In this document: positions 1 to 7,926 of the stretch, one piece after another | Layout: the number at the start of each line of letters is the position of its first letter | Numbering within the stretch: position 1 is the stretch's first letter | Origin: Gemmatimonadota bacterium | GTDB lineage: Bacteria; Latescibacterota; UBA2968; UBA8231 | Length of the DNA stretch: 58,169 nucleotides | Reading direction: 5' to 3' | NCBI GenBank assembly: GCA_018673255.1 | Contig: JABHDC010000244.1 | Location: forward strand, 1-58,169 | Notes under the pieces: generated by a model | What the model saw: only the letters and a program-made list of their open reading frames with translations | The model's database searches: none | Told to the model about the DNA's origin: nothing | Position numbers and translations under genes: made by a program

Positions 1-465
1 ATTCTCCGCCGTCGGATCGATGAGGGCGATCGTGCGCCGCGAGAAGCGTCCCATGATCTCGCCCGGATTCACCAGGAGTGCATCGCCGACCCGTTCTTCA
101 TGCGCCACATGGTCGTGGCCGTAACAGACGATTCCCTGTCCAAAGCCTTGCACGATCGTGCGAGCCACATCGGGATAGTGACTGGCCACGACGTGAGTCT
201 CTTCGATCTGCAAATCGAGGAATTCACCGTGCAATTGCACGTGGTCGAAGCCGCTGGCAATGTGGGTCAGCAAGTGGCGGTCGCCGTCGTTGTTCCCCCA
301 GATCACGTGCAACGGACGAGGGGCAACGCCCTCGGCCAGTTGGGCCAGTGTGAAGGGGGCGCAGAAGTCGCCGCAGAACAGGACCGTGTCGGCTGGCTCC
401 AACAACGGCAGTGCGCGTTCCAGGGCCCAGATATTGTCATGGATATCGGAACACAGGCCGATCAT
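1..465 (-). CDS. YfcE/MJ0936-family metallophosphoesterase (partial, C-terminus beyond window)
   Basis: Reading the minus strand from ATG at 465 gives an open frame to the window edge. The product starts MIGLCSDIHDN and carries the calcineurin-like phosphoesterase blocks in order: SDIHDN (metal ligands D, H), CGDF, WGNND, a SHYPD block, GHDH and NPGEI. This small single-domain layout is typical of YfcE-type phosphodiesterases, which hydrolyse phosphodiester or phosphomonoester bonds with two metal ions. The true substrate cannot be read from sequence. An AGGA lies 5 nt before the ATG. The start overlaps the stop of the upstream nucleotidyltransferase gene by 4 bases (ATGA), so the two are probably translationally coupled. 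Family call is firm; role is unknown. Confidence 0.85.
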   Translation of the reverse strand, partial: MIGLCSDIHDNIWALERALPLLEPADTVLFCGDFCAPFTLAQLAEGVAPRPLHVIWGNNDGDRHLLTHIASGFDHVQLHGEFLDLQIEETHVVASHYPDVARTIVQGFGQGIVCYGHDHVAHEERVGDALLVNPGEIMGRFSRRTIALIDPTAEN

Positions 466-890
466 GAGTCCTGCTTTCGCAACAGTGATGTCTTGTATCG
501 CTGAGGCTCATGTGCATCAAGGGTGACGATGCGGCAATCGGGGAAGGCATCCGCCAGATCCTTCGGGGCTCTCTGGTCATATCCAAGGGCGATCACGTCG
601 GGAGCAATCTGACGCACAACACGAAGAAAGTCGGATCCGGGCAGCCCAAGGCGGGCTTCATGCACAACAGCGAGAGCCTGCACGGCGGCTTCTCGAATCG
701 TCTCCACCTGCGACGGTGTGCGGCCTTTCAGGCGCTCCACGTTCTGGTCGCGAGCGACCACGACGAACAACTGGTCACCGAGTTCTGCCGCCTGCTGGAG
801 GAAGGATTCGTGACCAGGGTGGAGGAGATCGAAGGTCCCGCAGGCCAAAACCCGGGTCTGGTCGGGGGCAAGAGGTTTGTCTTCGTCCAT
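462..890 (-). CDS. Adenylyl/cytidylyltransferase-family protein, RibL (FAD synthase)-like
   Basis: About 142 residues, a complete single-domain HIGH-type nucleotidyltransferase. The N-terminal GTFDLLHPGH motif holds the HxGH signature, followed by VARDQNVERLKGR and VIALGYDQ. These blocks resemble archaeal-type RibL FAD synthases more than glycerol-3-phosphate cytidylyltransferases. RibL transfers AMP to FMN; that activity is inferred here. Two starts are possible, GTG at 896 and ATG at 890. GGAGG lies 9 nt before the ATG but only 3 nt before the GTG, so I chose the ATG. The gene sits between the SPOR lipoprotein gene and the phosphoesterase in a tightly overlapping operon. Confidence 0.85.
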   Translation of the reverse strand: MDEDKPLAPDQTRVLACGTFDLLHPGHESFLQQAAELGDQLFVVVARDQNVERLKGRTPSQVETIREAAVQALAVVHEARLGLPGSDFLRVVRQIAPDVIALGYDQRAPKDLADAFPDCRIVTLDAHEPQRYKTSLLRKQDS

Positions 891-892
891 CC

Positions 893-1429
893 TCACTCGC
901 CTCCACCGGTACGCAGGTCGATCCAGTATTCGCCACCGTGATCCCGGACGAAACGCTGGCCGAACTGATCAGCATCGTCGCGACTGGAGAAGAATCCGAT
1001 TCGGACACGTGTCTGGCTCGCACCTTCCCGTTTGACCAGGAATGCCGGATAGCCAAGATCCATCAGTTCGCGAACCCGTGCACGGGACTTGGCAATATCA
1101 CTGAAGACGCCGACCTGAACGACGAATCGGCCATCAGGGGCGAATGCCAGCAACTGATCGCCTCCGGCCTCGTCATCAATTCCCGGTGGTGGAGGCGGTG
1201 AGGCCGGTGTGTCGGCGATGGCCCCCGGTGTGGGGTCGGAATCGGATGCGGCGTCGGCTACTTGATCCTCAATCTCACGATCACTGCTGTCGACGATGAC
1301 GATCTCGTAGCGGGTGTCATCTGCAGCCGGCCTGGCAGCCTGCTCCTGGTCGTTGGCTGTGCCACAACCAATGAAGGTGGCTGCCACAGCGAAGATGAAG
1401 CAACGGGATTGGATAGGCTGGGTCTTCAT
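893..1429 (-). CDS. SPOR-domain lipoprotein
   Basis: A 178-residue protein with an N-terminal hydrophobic segment ending in FIGC, a lipobox-like cleavage site around residue 22. Next comes a low-complexity acidic and proline-rich linker (about residues 30-95, with a run of prolines). The C-terminal SPOR domain (about 100-172) reads FVVQVGVFSD, then a helix and VRIGFFSSRDDADQF. SPOR domains bind denuded glycan strands at septal peptidoglycan, so an outer-membrane or periplasmic cell-division or wall role is likely. Its stop overlaps the GTG alternative start of the next gene. Domain call is firm; exact role is inference. Confidence 0.85.
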   Translation of the reverse strand: MKTQPIQSRCFIFAVAATFIGCGTANDQEQAARPAADDTRYEIVIVDSSDREIEDQVADAASDSDPTPGAIADTPASPPPPPGIDDEAGGDQLLAFAPDGRFVVQVGVFSDIAKSRARVRELMDLGYPAFLVKREGASQTRVRIGFFSSRDDADQFGQRFVRDHGGEYWIDLRTGGGE

Positions 1430-1669
1430 GAGGATGAGGTTGTTTTCTTAGGAACCGGAGTGCTCTGGAGAACCGGGTTGAATGAACCGAGCTGAATGCC
1501 CCGAGAGACGCTCAGGATAGCAGGTTCGAAGATAACACGCCGGTGAAACGCGCGCCCGGGTGCCGGACTCGGGTGCCCCCGGGCTTCGGTCAGGTTTGTG
1601 GATTTGCGGTCGCGCTGGCGGCGGTTGTTATTGGCCTGAACCGCAGAGAAACTCACGGGAGGCGATGCC

Positions 1670-2080
1670 GTGGCGTATGTGCTGATGATCGACGACAACC
1701 CGCAGACGCGGAAGTACGTCGAAAAGATCTTCCACTACCGATCAAAGCACGAACTCGGATTCGCCACCAGTGCCTCGGAGGCCATTGAGTGTCTGGTGGA
1801 GCGCCGCCCCGATGTGATCCTGCTCGATCTGTTCATTCCAGGCATGGATGGGATCGAATTGTTCCATTCGATCCGGAATCACCCCGCCACCCAGAGCATT
1901 CCCTTCATCGTGCACACGGCAGTGGAATTGGATCAACTCACGCAGTTGCGGCTGAAACGAGTACGCTTTGAGGGATTTGTGCAGTTCCCGATCGCCGCCT
2001 CGGAACTGAACGCAATAATCGCTACGGCACTGAAACGGAATGAAGTGTCGACGAAGAAGTGGGTTCCTCCGGCCGTCTGA
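1670..2080 (+). CDS. Single-domain response regulator receiver (CheY-like)
   Basis: 136 residues, a stand-alone receiver domain with no output domain. The acidic pair D8/D9 (MIDDN), the phosphoacceptor D53 (LLDLF) and T83 (HTAV) are present. The highly conserved lysine before the final proline is missing: the motif reads FVQFPI where family members have a K-P. GTG is the start, with GGGAGG 7 nt upstream. An in-phase ATG is not available; ATG at 1665 is out of frame. It faces away from the SPOR gene and converges on fliN. A chemotaxis or motility role is possible because FliN is adjacent, but that is inference. Confidence 0.85.
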   Translation: MAYVLMIDDNPQTRKYVEKIFHYRSKHELGFATSASEAIECLVERRPDVILLDLFIPGMDGIELFHSIRNHPATQSIPFIVHTAVELDQLTQLRLKRVRFEGFVQFPIAASELNAIIATALKRNEVSTKKWVPPAV

Positions 2081-2091
2081 ACGGCAACATC

Positions 2092-2604
2092 TCAGTCGTC
2101 CTCTTCCTCCGGTACGGCCTTGTCGATCAGTCGGGTGATGCGCACAGCCATCAGGTCGGTGACGACGACGATCTCGCCCTCCGCAAAGGGGCGACTGTTG
2201 ATGAGGATATCGAAGGCTTCACCGGCGAGCTTACTCAGATCGATCACGTCCTGTTCCTTCAGGTTTGTGATCTCACGGACCGTCATCTCCTTGCGCCCAA
2301 GTTCGACGGTAATGTCTACGGAGACATTGTTGAGACGACCGAAGCGCGGCTTGACCTTCTGAGCCGGAGGCGGTTCGAGCTGGGCGAATTGCACCGGGAG
2401 AATCTCATCTCCCGAGGACTCGTCCTCTGTGTGGCCGCCGGCGGCCCACGCTTGCAGTGCGGCTGCGATCGGGTCATCGGCAGCTGGGCCACCGGACGCG
2501 CGGCCGGGTGGGGGTCGGCGGTCTCCCAACTGCTCGTCGAGATGGGCCGGCTTCACGGTCGAATCCTCAGCGACGTCCACCTCAATCGACTCGTTTTCAC
2601 TCAT
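2092..2604 (-). CDS. fliN: Flagellar motor switch protein FliN (SpoA domain)
   Basis: 170 residues. The N-terminal ~80 residues are acidic, proline-rich and variable. The C-terminal ~75 residues form a SpoA/FliN domain, with VSVDITVELGRKEMTVREI, DVIDLSKLAGEAFDILIN and GEIVVV, followed by VRITRLI. FliN forms the C-ring with FliM and controls rotation switching and export. The long N-terminal extension exceeds the usual ~100-140 residue FliN length. No other flagellar gene is present in this window, so the gene is isolated from its usual cluster. A promoter-like element is visible about 120 bases upstream. SpoA domains also occur in type III secretion proteins; the single SpoA domain and sequence favour FliN. 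Confidence 0.88.
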   Translation of the reverse strand: MSENESIEVDVAEDSTVKPAHLDEQLGDRRPPPGRASGGPAADDPIAAALQAWAAGGHTEDESSGDEILPVQFAQLEPPPAQKVKPRFGRLNNVSVDITVELGRKEMTVREITNLKEQDVIDLSKLAGEAFDILINSRPFAEGEIVVVTDLMAVRITRLIDKAVPEEEDD

Positions 2605-2720
2605 GCTGTTGGCTCGCTCGTGGGAGACGGGAAGTGAACAACTCCCCTGCCCCGGCGGAAGAAACCGCCATCGAGTGGATGGAAGGAAGCCCGACTCTCC
2701 AGGATGCCTTCCACGATCTC

Positions 2721-2749
2721 AAATTACTTCTAAACTCTTGTAAAATCAA
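2721..2749 (-). promoter_or_regulatory. Sigma70-type promoter candidate for fliN
   Basis: On the minus strand, TTGATT (2744-2749) and TAATTT (2721-2726) are separated by 17 bases. Both hexamers differ from consensus at only a few positions. The predicted transcript would begin near 2714, leaving about a 110-base leader before fliN. The surrounding 2605-2873 interval has no supported gene. Confidence 0.45.
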
Positions 2750-2873
2750 TCCCTTGCAGGGCTGAAGCCAAGCACGTCTGGCTCCATCGATTCCAACCCG
2801 GGCTCGATCCTGAGCGTAGAACATGCAAACTGCATGCCGCCGATGGTCTATAGATCCTGGCATTGCCGGTTTC

Positions 2874-3941
2874 TCAGGCCAATTGCAGCAGGTCGAGGCG
2901 ACTGAGCAGGAATAGGGCCCAGCGTCTGCGTCGAACGTAGACAGGTAGTGCACCCATGACTTCGACCGGCAGGCCCCACTGCGGCAGGCGGGCGGCAAAA
3001 GCATCCGAACGGGGAACCAGGGCGGCGATGACACCTTCTTCAGCAACACACGCCACTGCCTGCGAGAGTCGATCAGCGGCAGAGCCCGGCATGGTTGCCT
3101 CGTCATCGGCGGTGACCAGTATCGCAGCCGTCATCGAGCCGGCTTGGATGGGCAGATGGTCATCTGCCCCCACAACGATCGATCGGGGTCCGGTGCCCGG
3201 ACACGCGGCCTGGTCAGGTGGTGGGCTCATGATCTGGCTGGTGCCCGGTCTGGCGCGTCGCACACAGGCCACCTGTGAGCCACAGATCCTGCGCGCAGCT
3301 GCAGCCGCCTCAGGATGTCCGTGGATCAGGAGCAAGTCGTCTGTGTCATCGAGACCCAGCATGGTCACGATCGACGCCACCATGGCTGCAGGGATCCCTC
3401 GCTGCTCGATCGCACCTGCATGCGAGGCATGACGCAGGGATAGTTTGAGTTGGGCTCGGCGTTTCTGGAGTCGAAACTCCAGGTCGAATCCGGCATGGGA
3501 GGGCGATAGGCCCTGCGCGCTCAGAGCGGCGACGAGGGCGGCTTCGGTATCGCTCACCTCGAAGCGATGAGAACCTCGTTGGTGCACTCGCAGCTGGTAG
3601 CCAGCGGCATCGATGCCCTCATTGGCGAGCCGGGCCAGGCGGGTCATCGCCGGCAGAGGAAGCTGTCCGACACCCTGGGAGATCCGCTCCAGCCCCGGCT
3701 TACCCACGGTGACATCATGCATCTGTGCCACAATCGCTGCGATGCCGGCGGCACACTCCAACTCGAGAAGTTTCCTTGGAGAGCCTTCGTATTGGAAGAA
3801 GATACGCCCCACTTCGCCACGCTCTTCCCGAAGACCCTCGACGCGCTTGCCAAGAAGCGAGCGGATCTCGTCGACGAGGACATCCTCGAATCCCCCGGCG
3901 CAGGTCACCTCATACTGATAGAGTTTCGTTTCTGCCGTCAT
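2874..3941 (-). CDS. THUMP-domain RNA methyltransferase-like protein, degenerate
   Basis: About 355 residues from the ATG at 3941, which overlaps the upstream peptidase stop as ATGA; a longer frame to 4007 lacks this coupling. The N-terminus (YQYEVTCAGGFEDVL onward) looks like the THUMP module of TrmN/RlmL-type enzymes. The middle resembles their lead-in to the Rossmann fold (LSLRHASHAGAIEQRG). The expected SAM-binding loop, normally of the DPFCGSGT type, is replaced by LLLIHGHPEAAAAARR. A later block, DHLPIQAGSMTAAILV, keeps the shape of methyltransferase motif IV/V, but the NPPY-type catalytic motif is not recognisable. It may be an inactive or RNA-binding paralogue. Family call is moderate. 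Confidence 0.65.
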   Translation of the reverse strand: MTAETKLYQYEVTCAGGFEDVLVDEIRSLLGKRVEGLREERGEVGRIFFQYEGSPRKLLELECAAGIAAIVAQMHDVTVGKPGLERISQGVGQLPLPAMTRLARLANEGIDAAGYQLRVHQRGSHRFEVSDTEAALVAALSAQGLSPSHAGFDLEFRLQKRRAQLKLSLRHASHAGAIEQRGIPAAMVASIVTMLGLDDTDDLLLIHGHPEAAAAARRICGSQVACVRRARPGTSQIMSPPPDQAACPGTGPRSIVVGADDHLPIQAGSMTAAILVTADDEATMPGSAADRLSQAVACVAEEGVIAALVPRSDAFAARLPQWGLPVEVMGALPVYVRRRRWALFLLSRLDLLQLA

Positions 3942-5254
3942 GAGGCTCCTCCCTCCGGGCCCACAATTGCCCAGGCCGCATCCCGCCCTCGCAATGATCC
4001 TTCCCACGTCGAGATCAACTCTTGGGCCTGCGTCTCGAGATACAGGTCGACGAGATCAAAAGGATGGCAGCCTCGCAGGGCAGCCGTCTCGATGAAGTCG
4101 CGCACGCTGTCCACGTCTTCGAAGCTGGTCACCAGTTCTCCATATGCCCGGCGTCTCGCCCGGTCGATATCCTCCCGGATTCGATCTGGCGTCTGGGAGA
4201 GGTTGAGGGTTTCCAACAGGATGTCTCCGAGCCGGTGCGGTTCGTCGGTGTCTCCCCCGATCAGGCAGAATGAGAACGGCTCATCCACGTAGATCTCACT
4301 GCCAAAACTATCACCATCGATGAGGGCCGTCTCGTAGTGCTCGCTGTAGAAGCAGCTGGCCCCGCCCAGGAGGATGTCGAGGATCCATTCCAGATGCAAT
4401 TCGCGACGCATCGCCTGCGCAGGAAAACCCACCGGCGCCTCAGCTGCCAGCCCCAGCAGGAGCCGGGGCCGCACCAGAGACAGAGCTGCACTGACTCGTC
4501 CGGGGATGGGCGTGGCCGCCTGACGTGTAACGTAAGCATCCTCCGGGGGCACGGGCATCTGCTCGAACAGCGCCTCGCACAGGCCGCTCACCTGTTCGGG
4601 CTCCACGGGGCCGGTGACAATCAGATGCATGGCATCGGGGCGATACAGATACCGGTGGGCCGTGGCCAGCGTGTTGGCATCGATCTGTGCCAGGCTCTGC
4701 TGGGAGCCGGCGATATCGTCGGAGATCGGCTGATCGGGAAACAGGGCTCGGGTGGCAGCGTGAAAGGCGACCCAATCCACGCTGTCCTCGTAGAGCTCAA
4801 TCTCTCGCTGAATGATCTCCCGCTCCCTGTCGACGGCCTCTGCCGGGAAGTGGGACTCACAGACCAATCGTGCCAGCAGCTTCAGGCAATCTTCGACGTG
4901 GTCGATCTGTGCGACACAGGTGAACGACGTATGTGTGTAGCCGGTCTCTGCGTCGATATCGGCGCCGAGTGCGGCGAACTGGGCCGACAGGTCTCCGTCC
5001 TGTTTCTCGAACAAACGATGCTCGAGGAAGTGGGCGATTCCTGCCGGCAACCTCACGCCCCCTGCCGTACCCTGATCAAGCGAACCGGCGGCAACTGACA
5101 GATGCAGTGAGACACTGGTTCCCGGACGTGGGCAAATCCAGAGATGTCCCCCATTGGGCCAACGCCGATGGCAAATACGTTCCCCCAGCAGAGGGTGCAC
5201 ACGATCAGAGGCAGATTCCGTGCCGACCTCGCCGAGACCTCTTTCGAGGCTCAT
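3938..5254 (-). CDS. M16-family zinc peptidase, catalytic partner (YmfH-like)
   Basis: 438 residues with the inverted zinc motif HFLEH (H75, E78, H79) and a downstream acidic helix REIIQREIELYED (about 146-157) that supplies the third zinc ligand in M16 enzymes. The two-lobed M16 layout fits pitrilysin/processing-peptidase relatives and the bacterial YmfF/YmfH pair. Its start overlaps the stop of the upstream M16 gene by 4 bases, and its own stop overlaps the THUMP gene. The partner lacks the zinc motif, so the two probably assemble as an active/inactive heterodimer. No signal peptide is visible, so it is likely cytoplasmic. Substrate unknown. Confidence 0.88.
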   Translation of the reverse strand: MSLERGLGEVGTESASDRVHPLLGERICHRRWPNGGHLWICPRPGTSVSLHLSVAAGSLDQGTAGGVRLPAGIAHFLEHRLFEKQDGDLSAQFAALGADIDAETGYTHTSFTCVAQIDHVEDCLKLLARLVCESHFPAEAVDREREIIQREIELYEDSVDWVAFHAATRALFPDQPISDDIAGSQQSLAQIDANTLATAHRYLYRPDAMHLIVTGPVEPEQVSGLCEALFEQMPVPPEDAYVTRQAATPIPGRVSAALSLVRPRLLLGLAAEAPVGFPAQAMRRELHLEWILDILLGGASCFYSEHYETALIDGDSFGSEIYVDEPFSFCLIGGDTDEPHRLGDILLETLNLSQTPDRIREDIDRARRRAYGELVTSFEDVDSVRDFIETAALRGCHPFDLVDLYLETQAQELISTWEGSLRGRDAAWAIVGPEGGAS

Positions 5255-6576
5255 GAGGCGGCCATGGCGGGCGTCGGCGTCGTGGGGGCCAGTAGATAGG
5301 TCGTGTCTCGGTGGAGGCGCCCTGCGACAGACCTGACCTGTGCGCCGTCGACGTCCATCAGCCGTTGGGCGAGTTCACGACGCTCGACCGTTGCCCCGCC
5401 CAGCCGTCGCTGCAGGTGGAAATGAATCAGCGCGTCCCGGTGGTCTCCGATTCCCTCGAGTCGGTGCAGAGTGAGTCGTTGCGCATTCATCAACTCCTCC
5501 GGTGTGGGGCCGGTTTCTGCCAGAGCCGCCAGTTCATCGGCAATCTGTTGCTGCACTCGATCGAACTGACCGGCGTCGATCCCGGCCTCAACGAACAGAA
5601 ATCCCGCCATGGGTTCGATGTAGGAAGCGATGTGATAGCAGAGCCCGGCCTCCTCGCGAATACGTCGATAGAGACGCCCGTAGCTGTCACCACCGAGAAT
5701 CAGATTCAGCAGGAGAAAGGCTGCGTAGTCGGCACCAGCGATTGTCGTGTCTCCCCGGTGACCGATGATGAGTCGGGCCTGGGATGCATCACCATGTTCC
5801 ACGATTTGCCGGCCCAAGGCCGAGCGCGTCTCGGTAGCCAATACCGGATCGGGTTGTGCCTCTCGTTCCCAGGAAAAGTCCACACACAGAGCCAGTGCAT
5901 CATCAACCTCGATGTCACCACAGACATAGACGTGCACCGCGTTCTGACGGCGGTGGTCTTGCAGCAAATTCATCAGCGAATCGGGGTCGAACAGATCGAT
6001 CTCATCTATCTGGCCATCGGCGCTGAGTCGATAGGGCTCCTCAGGGCACATGATCTGCAGACAGCGTCGTTGGGCATGGGCAGATCGATCGGCTGTGATG
6101 GCGCCAAGTCCCTGGCGCAGGGCCAGCTGCTCTTGCTGGACCCAGCGCTGGTCAAAGGCGCCGGTCGGGGCAAAGGGACGACACAGGGCCTCAGAAATCA
6201 GGCGGCAGCCGTGTGACAACAATCCTTCGGGCTGTGGGAGAAATCGATCGTCCACGGCGCCAAAGTGCAGGCGCAGCGCCTGGCAGGCACCCAGCCTCTG
6301 CGTCGAAGCAAAGAAACCGGCACCGTAGAGCCAGTCCGTGTATTGGTTGAGTTCGCGGATCCCCGGATAAGCCTGCGTGCCACGTTCCAGCAACCGGGCC
6401 ACGAGAGCCAGGCCGGTTGCATATTGCGGTCTCAGTTGAGTTGGCAGGAATAGATCGACCGTCGTCGACTTGTACCGGTGCGACCGATGCACGTGCAGCC
6501 ACAACCGGCCTTCGTCCAGTGAGTGTGTGACGAAATCAGACGTCTCCTCACCGTCGCTTGAGGCACCGGCCAGCAC
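5251..6576 (-). CDS. M16-family peptidase-like protein lacking the zinc motif (YmfF-like)
   Basis: 441 residues with the M16 fold: an N-lobe (YKSTTVDLFLPTQL onward, then a helix LLERGTQAYPGIREL) and a C-lobe block GGDSYGRLYRRIREEAGLCYHIAS, which is the conserved R/Y-containing M16 C-domain signature. The HxxEH zinc site is absent from the N-lobe, where family members would carry it, so this subunit should be catalytically silent. It precedes and overlaps the active M16 gene by 4 bases. In known M16 heterodimers the inactive subunit shapes the chamber and binds substrate; that role is inferred. Confidence 0.85.
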   Translation of the reverse strand: MLAGASSDGEETSDFVTHSLDEGRLWLHVHRSHRYKSTTVDLFLPTQLRPQYATGLALVARLLERGTQAYPGIRELNQYTDWLYGAGFFASTQRLGACQALRLHFGAVDDRFLPQPEGLLSHGCRLISEALCRPFAPTGAFDQRWVQQEQLALRQGLGAITADRSAHAQRRCLQIMCPEEPYRLSADGQIDEIDLFDPDSLMNLLQDHRRQNAVHVYVCGDIEVDDALALCVDFSWEREAQPDPVLATETRSALGRQIVEHGDASQARLIIGHRGDTTIAGADYAAFLLLNLILGGDSYGRLYRRIREEAGLCYHIASYIEPMAGFLFVEAGIDAGQFDRVQQQIADELAALAETGPTPEELMNAQRLTLHRLEGIGDHRDALIHFHLQRRLGGATVERRELAQRLMDVDGAQVRSVAGRLHRDTTYLLAPTTPTPAMAAS

Positions 6577-6707
6577 AGCATCTCTCCAGTTCGGGGGTAG
6601 AATGGCCCGCCTACCGACAGATGGCGGACCATTCGAGGATGCCGGCGTGGTGGATCGCCGTCAAGGGCGTATCTCGATTGCCGTCGACGGCGGATTTCGC
6701 GCCTGAA

Positions 6708-7871
6708 TCAGACCTGGCGCTTCCGGTAGTCGTCCAACTGATAGAATGTCACATGCTGGTATTCGTGGAAGCCTTCAGCGAGACGGTAGTGTCCGTCATC
6801 CACCGTGATGAAACGACGGCGGACCATCTCCTCCAACACCATGTCGAGGAAGGTCTGCGAGTTTCGTGAGGCTCGCGGTATATAGGCGGACGAGCGCTGC
6901 CGCTGGTACAATTCGTCCCACGTGAATTCCTGGTTGATCTGCGGCTGCAGATTCTCATCGAAGAACAGGTAGATGGCGCCGACTTGCTGAGACGTCAGCT
7001 TTCGGACGATATCATCCTGCAGGATCCACAGACCACCAAATCGACGTGAGGCGCGTTCGTAGTCCGACAGACTGGAAAATGTGGAACGACGTTCCTGGTA
7101 CTCGTCGGCTGGGACATATTCGAGCGCTTCTTCTGTGTAACCGGCCATGAACGCTTCGACCGTACGGTCGGGGGCGTCACCGGTATAGCAGAAGGTCAAG
7201 GAGGGTGTGTCTTCCGGGCGCCGCTCCGGGCGCACAAAGAATCGATGCGATTCGTAGCGCCCCACCTCCTGCTGAAGATGTCGCTGGACTGCGTCCACGC
7301 GGGCCCGGTGGCAACTGTGGTAGATGCCATCTTCGCGCAGATACTGTGTCAGGCTCTGATACGCGACACAGCGACCGATCTCCAGATGATCGATTTCCCA
7401 GGCGAGGAAGCAACTATCGCTCCCGTCACCGTCGGCTTCGTGGAACAAGGCATCGAAAGCCTGGCGAACGACGTCGCGTTCTTTCGGGCGCTCGCTGGCT
7501 TTTGGGAAGTGCACCATCACCCGACTGATCGGCCCTGAGGCGAGATCATGCTCCTGACAGGCGGCAAACATCTGCATGGCGCTGCCGATCAGTTCGGCCT
7601 GCTTGCCTTCACGCAGAACGAGGCGACCGATCTCCACACGAGATGCCACACCGATCCCCTGAATGTCCGTCTGCATCACCGGACGCCCACCATAGCGGCC
7701 CAGCAGCCAGGTGGAACGAGTGTATTCTTTGGCTAACTCGTCGAACTCATTGCGTACTCGACGAGAGAACTGGAAATGAGCGCTGGGCTCAAAGTGCGCC
7801 AATAGGTCGAATACGATCGGGCGCAGATGCGCCGTTCGCGTGGTCTTCGGATCCTGAATGGTCGCCGTCAT
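6708..7871 (-). CDS. Conserved-looking protein of unknown function
   Basis: 387 residues, no signal peptide, no membrane segment and no motif I recognise. The composition is rich in aromatic and charged residues, with Q/R-rich helical stretches (VQRHLQQEVGRYESHRFF). It ends with a well-conserved-looking segment FITVDDGHYRLAEGFHEYQHVTFYQLDDYRKRQ that resembles a small winged-helix or strand-rich tail. Codon use matches its neighbours, so it is a real gene. It lies 55 bases downstream of the MsbA-like exporter on the same strand, suggesting co-transcription. No function is proposed. Confidence 0.75.
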   Translation of the reverse strand: MTATIQDPKTTRTAHLRPIVFDLLAHFEPSAHFQFSRRVRNEFDELAKEYTRSTWLLGRYGGRPVMQTDIQGIGVASRVEIGRLVLREGKQAELIGSAMQMFAACQEHDLASGPISRVMVHFPKASERPKERDVVRQAFDALFHEADGDGSDSCFLAWEIDHLEIGRCVAYQSLTQYLREDGIYHSCHRARVDAVQRHLQQEVGRYESHRFFVRPERRPEDTPSLTFCYTGDAPDRTVEAFMAGYTEEALEYVPADEYQERRSTFSSLSDYERASRRFGGLWILQDDIVRKLTSQQVGAIYLFFDENLQPQINQEFTWDELYQRQRSSAYIPRASRNSQTFLDMVLEEMVRRRFITVDDGHYRLAEGFHEYQHVTFYQLDDYRKRQV

Positions 7872-7926
7872 CTGATGAATCTCCTGTCCGGCCGCTCAGG
7901 CGAGCCGGGAGGTGGACTGATGTATG

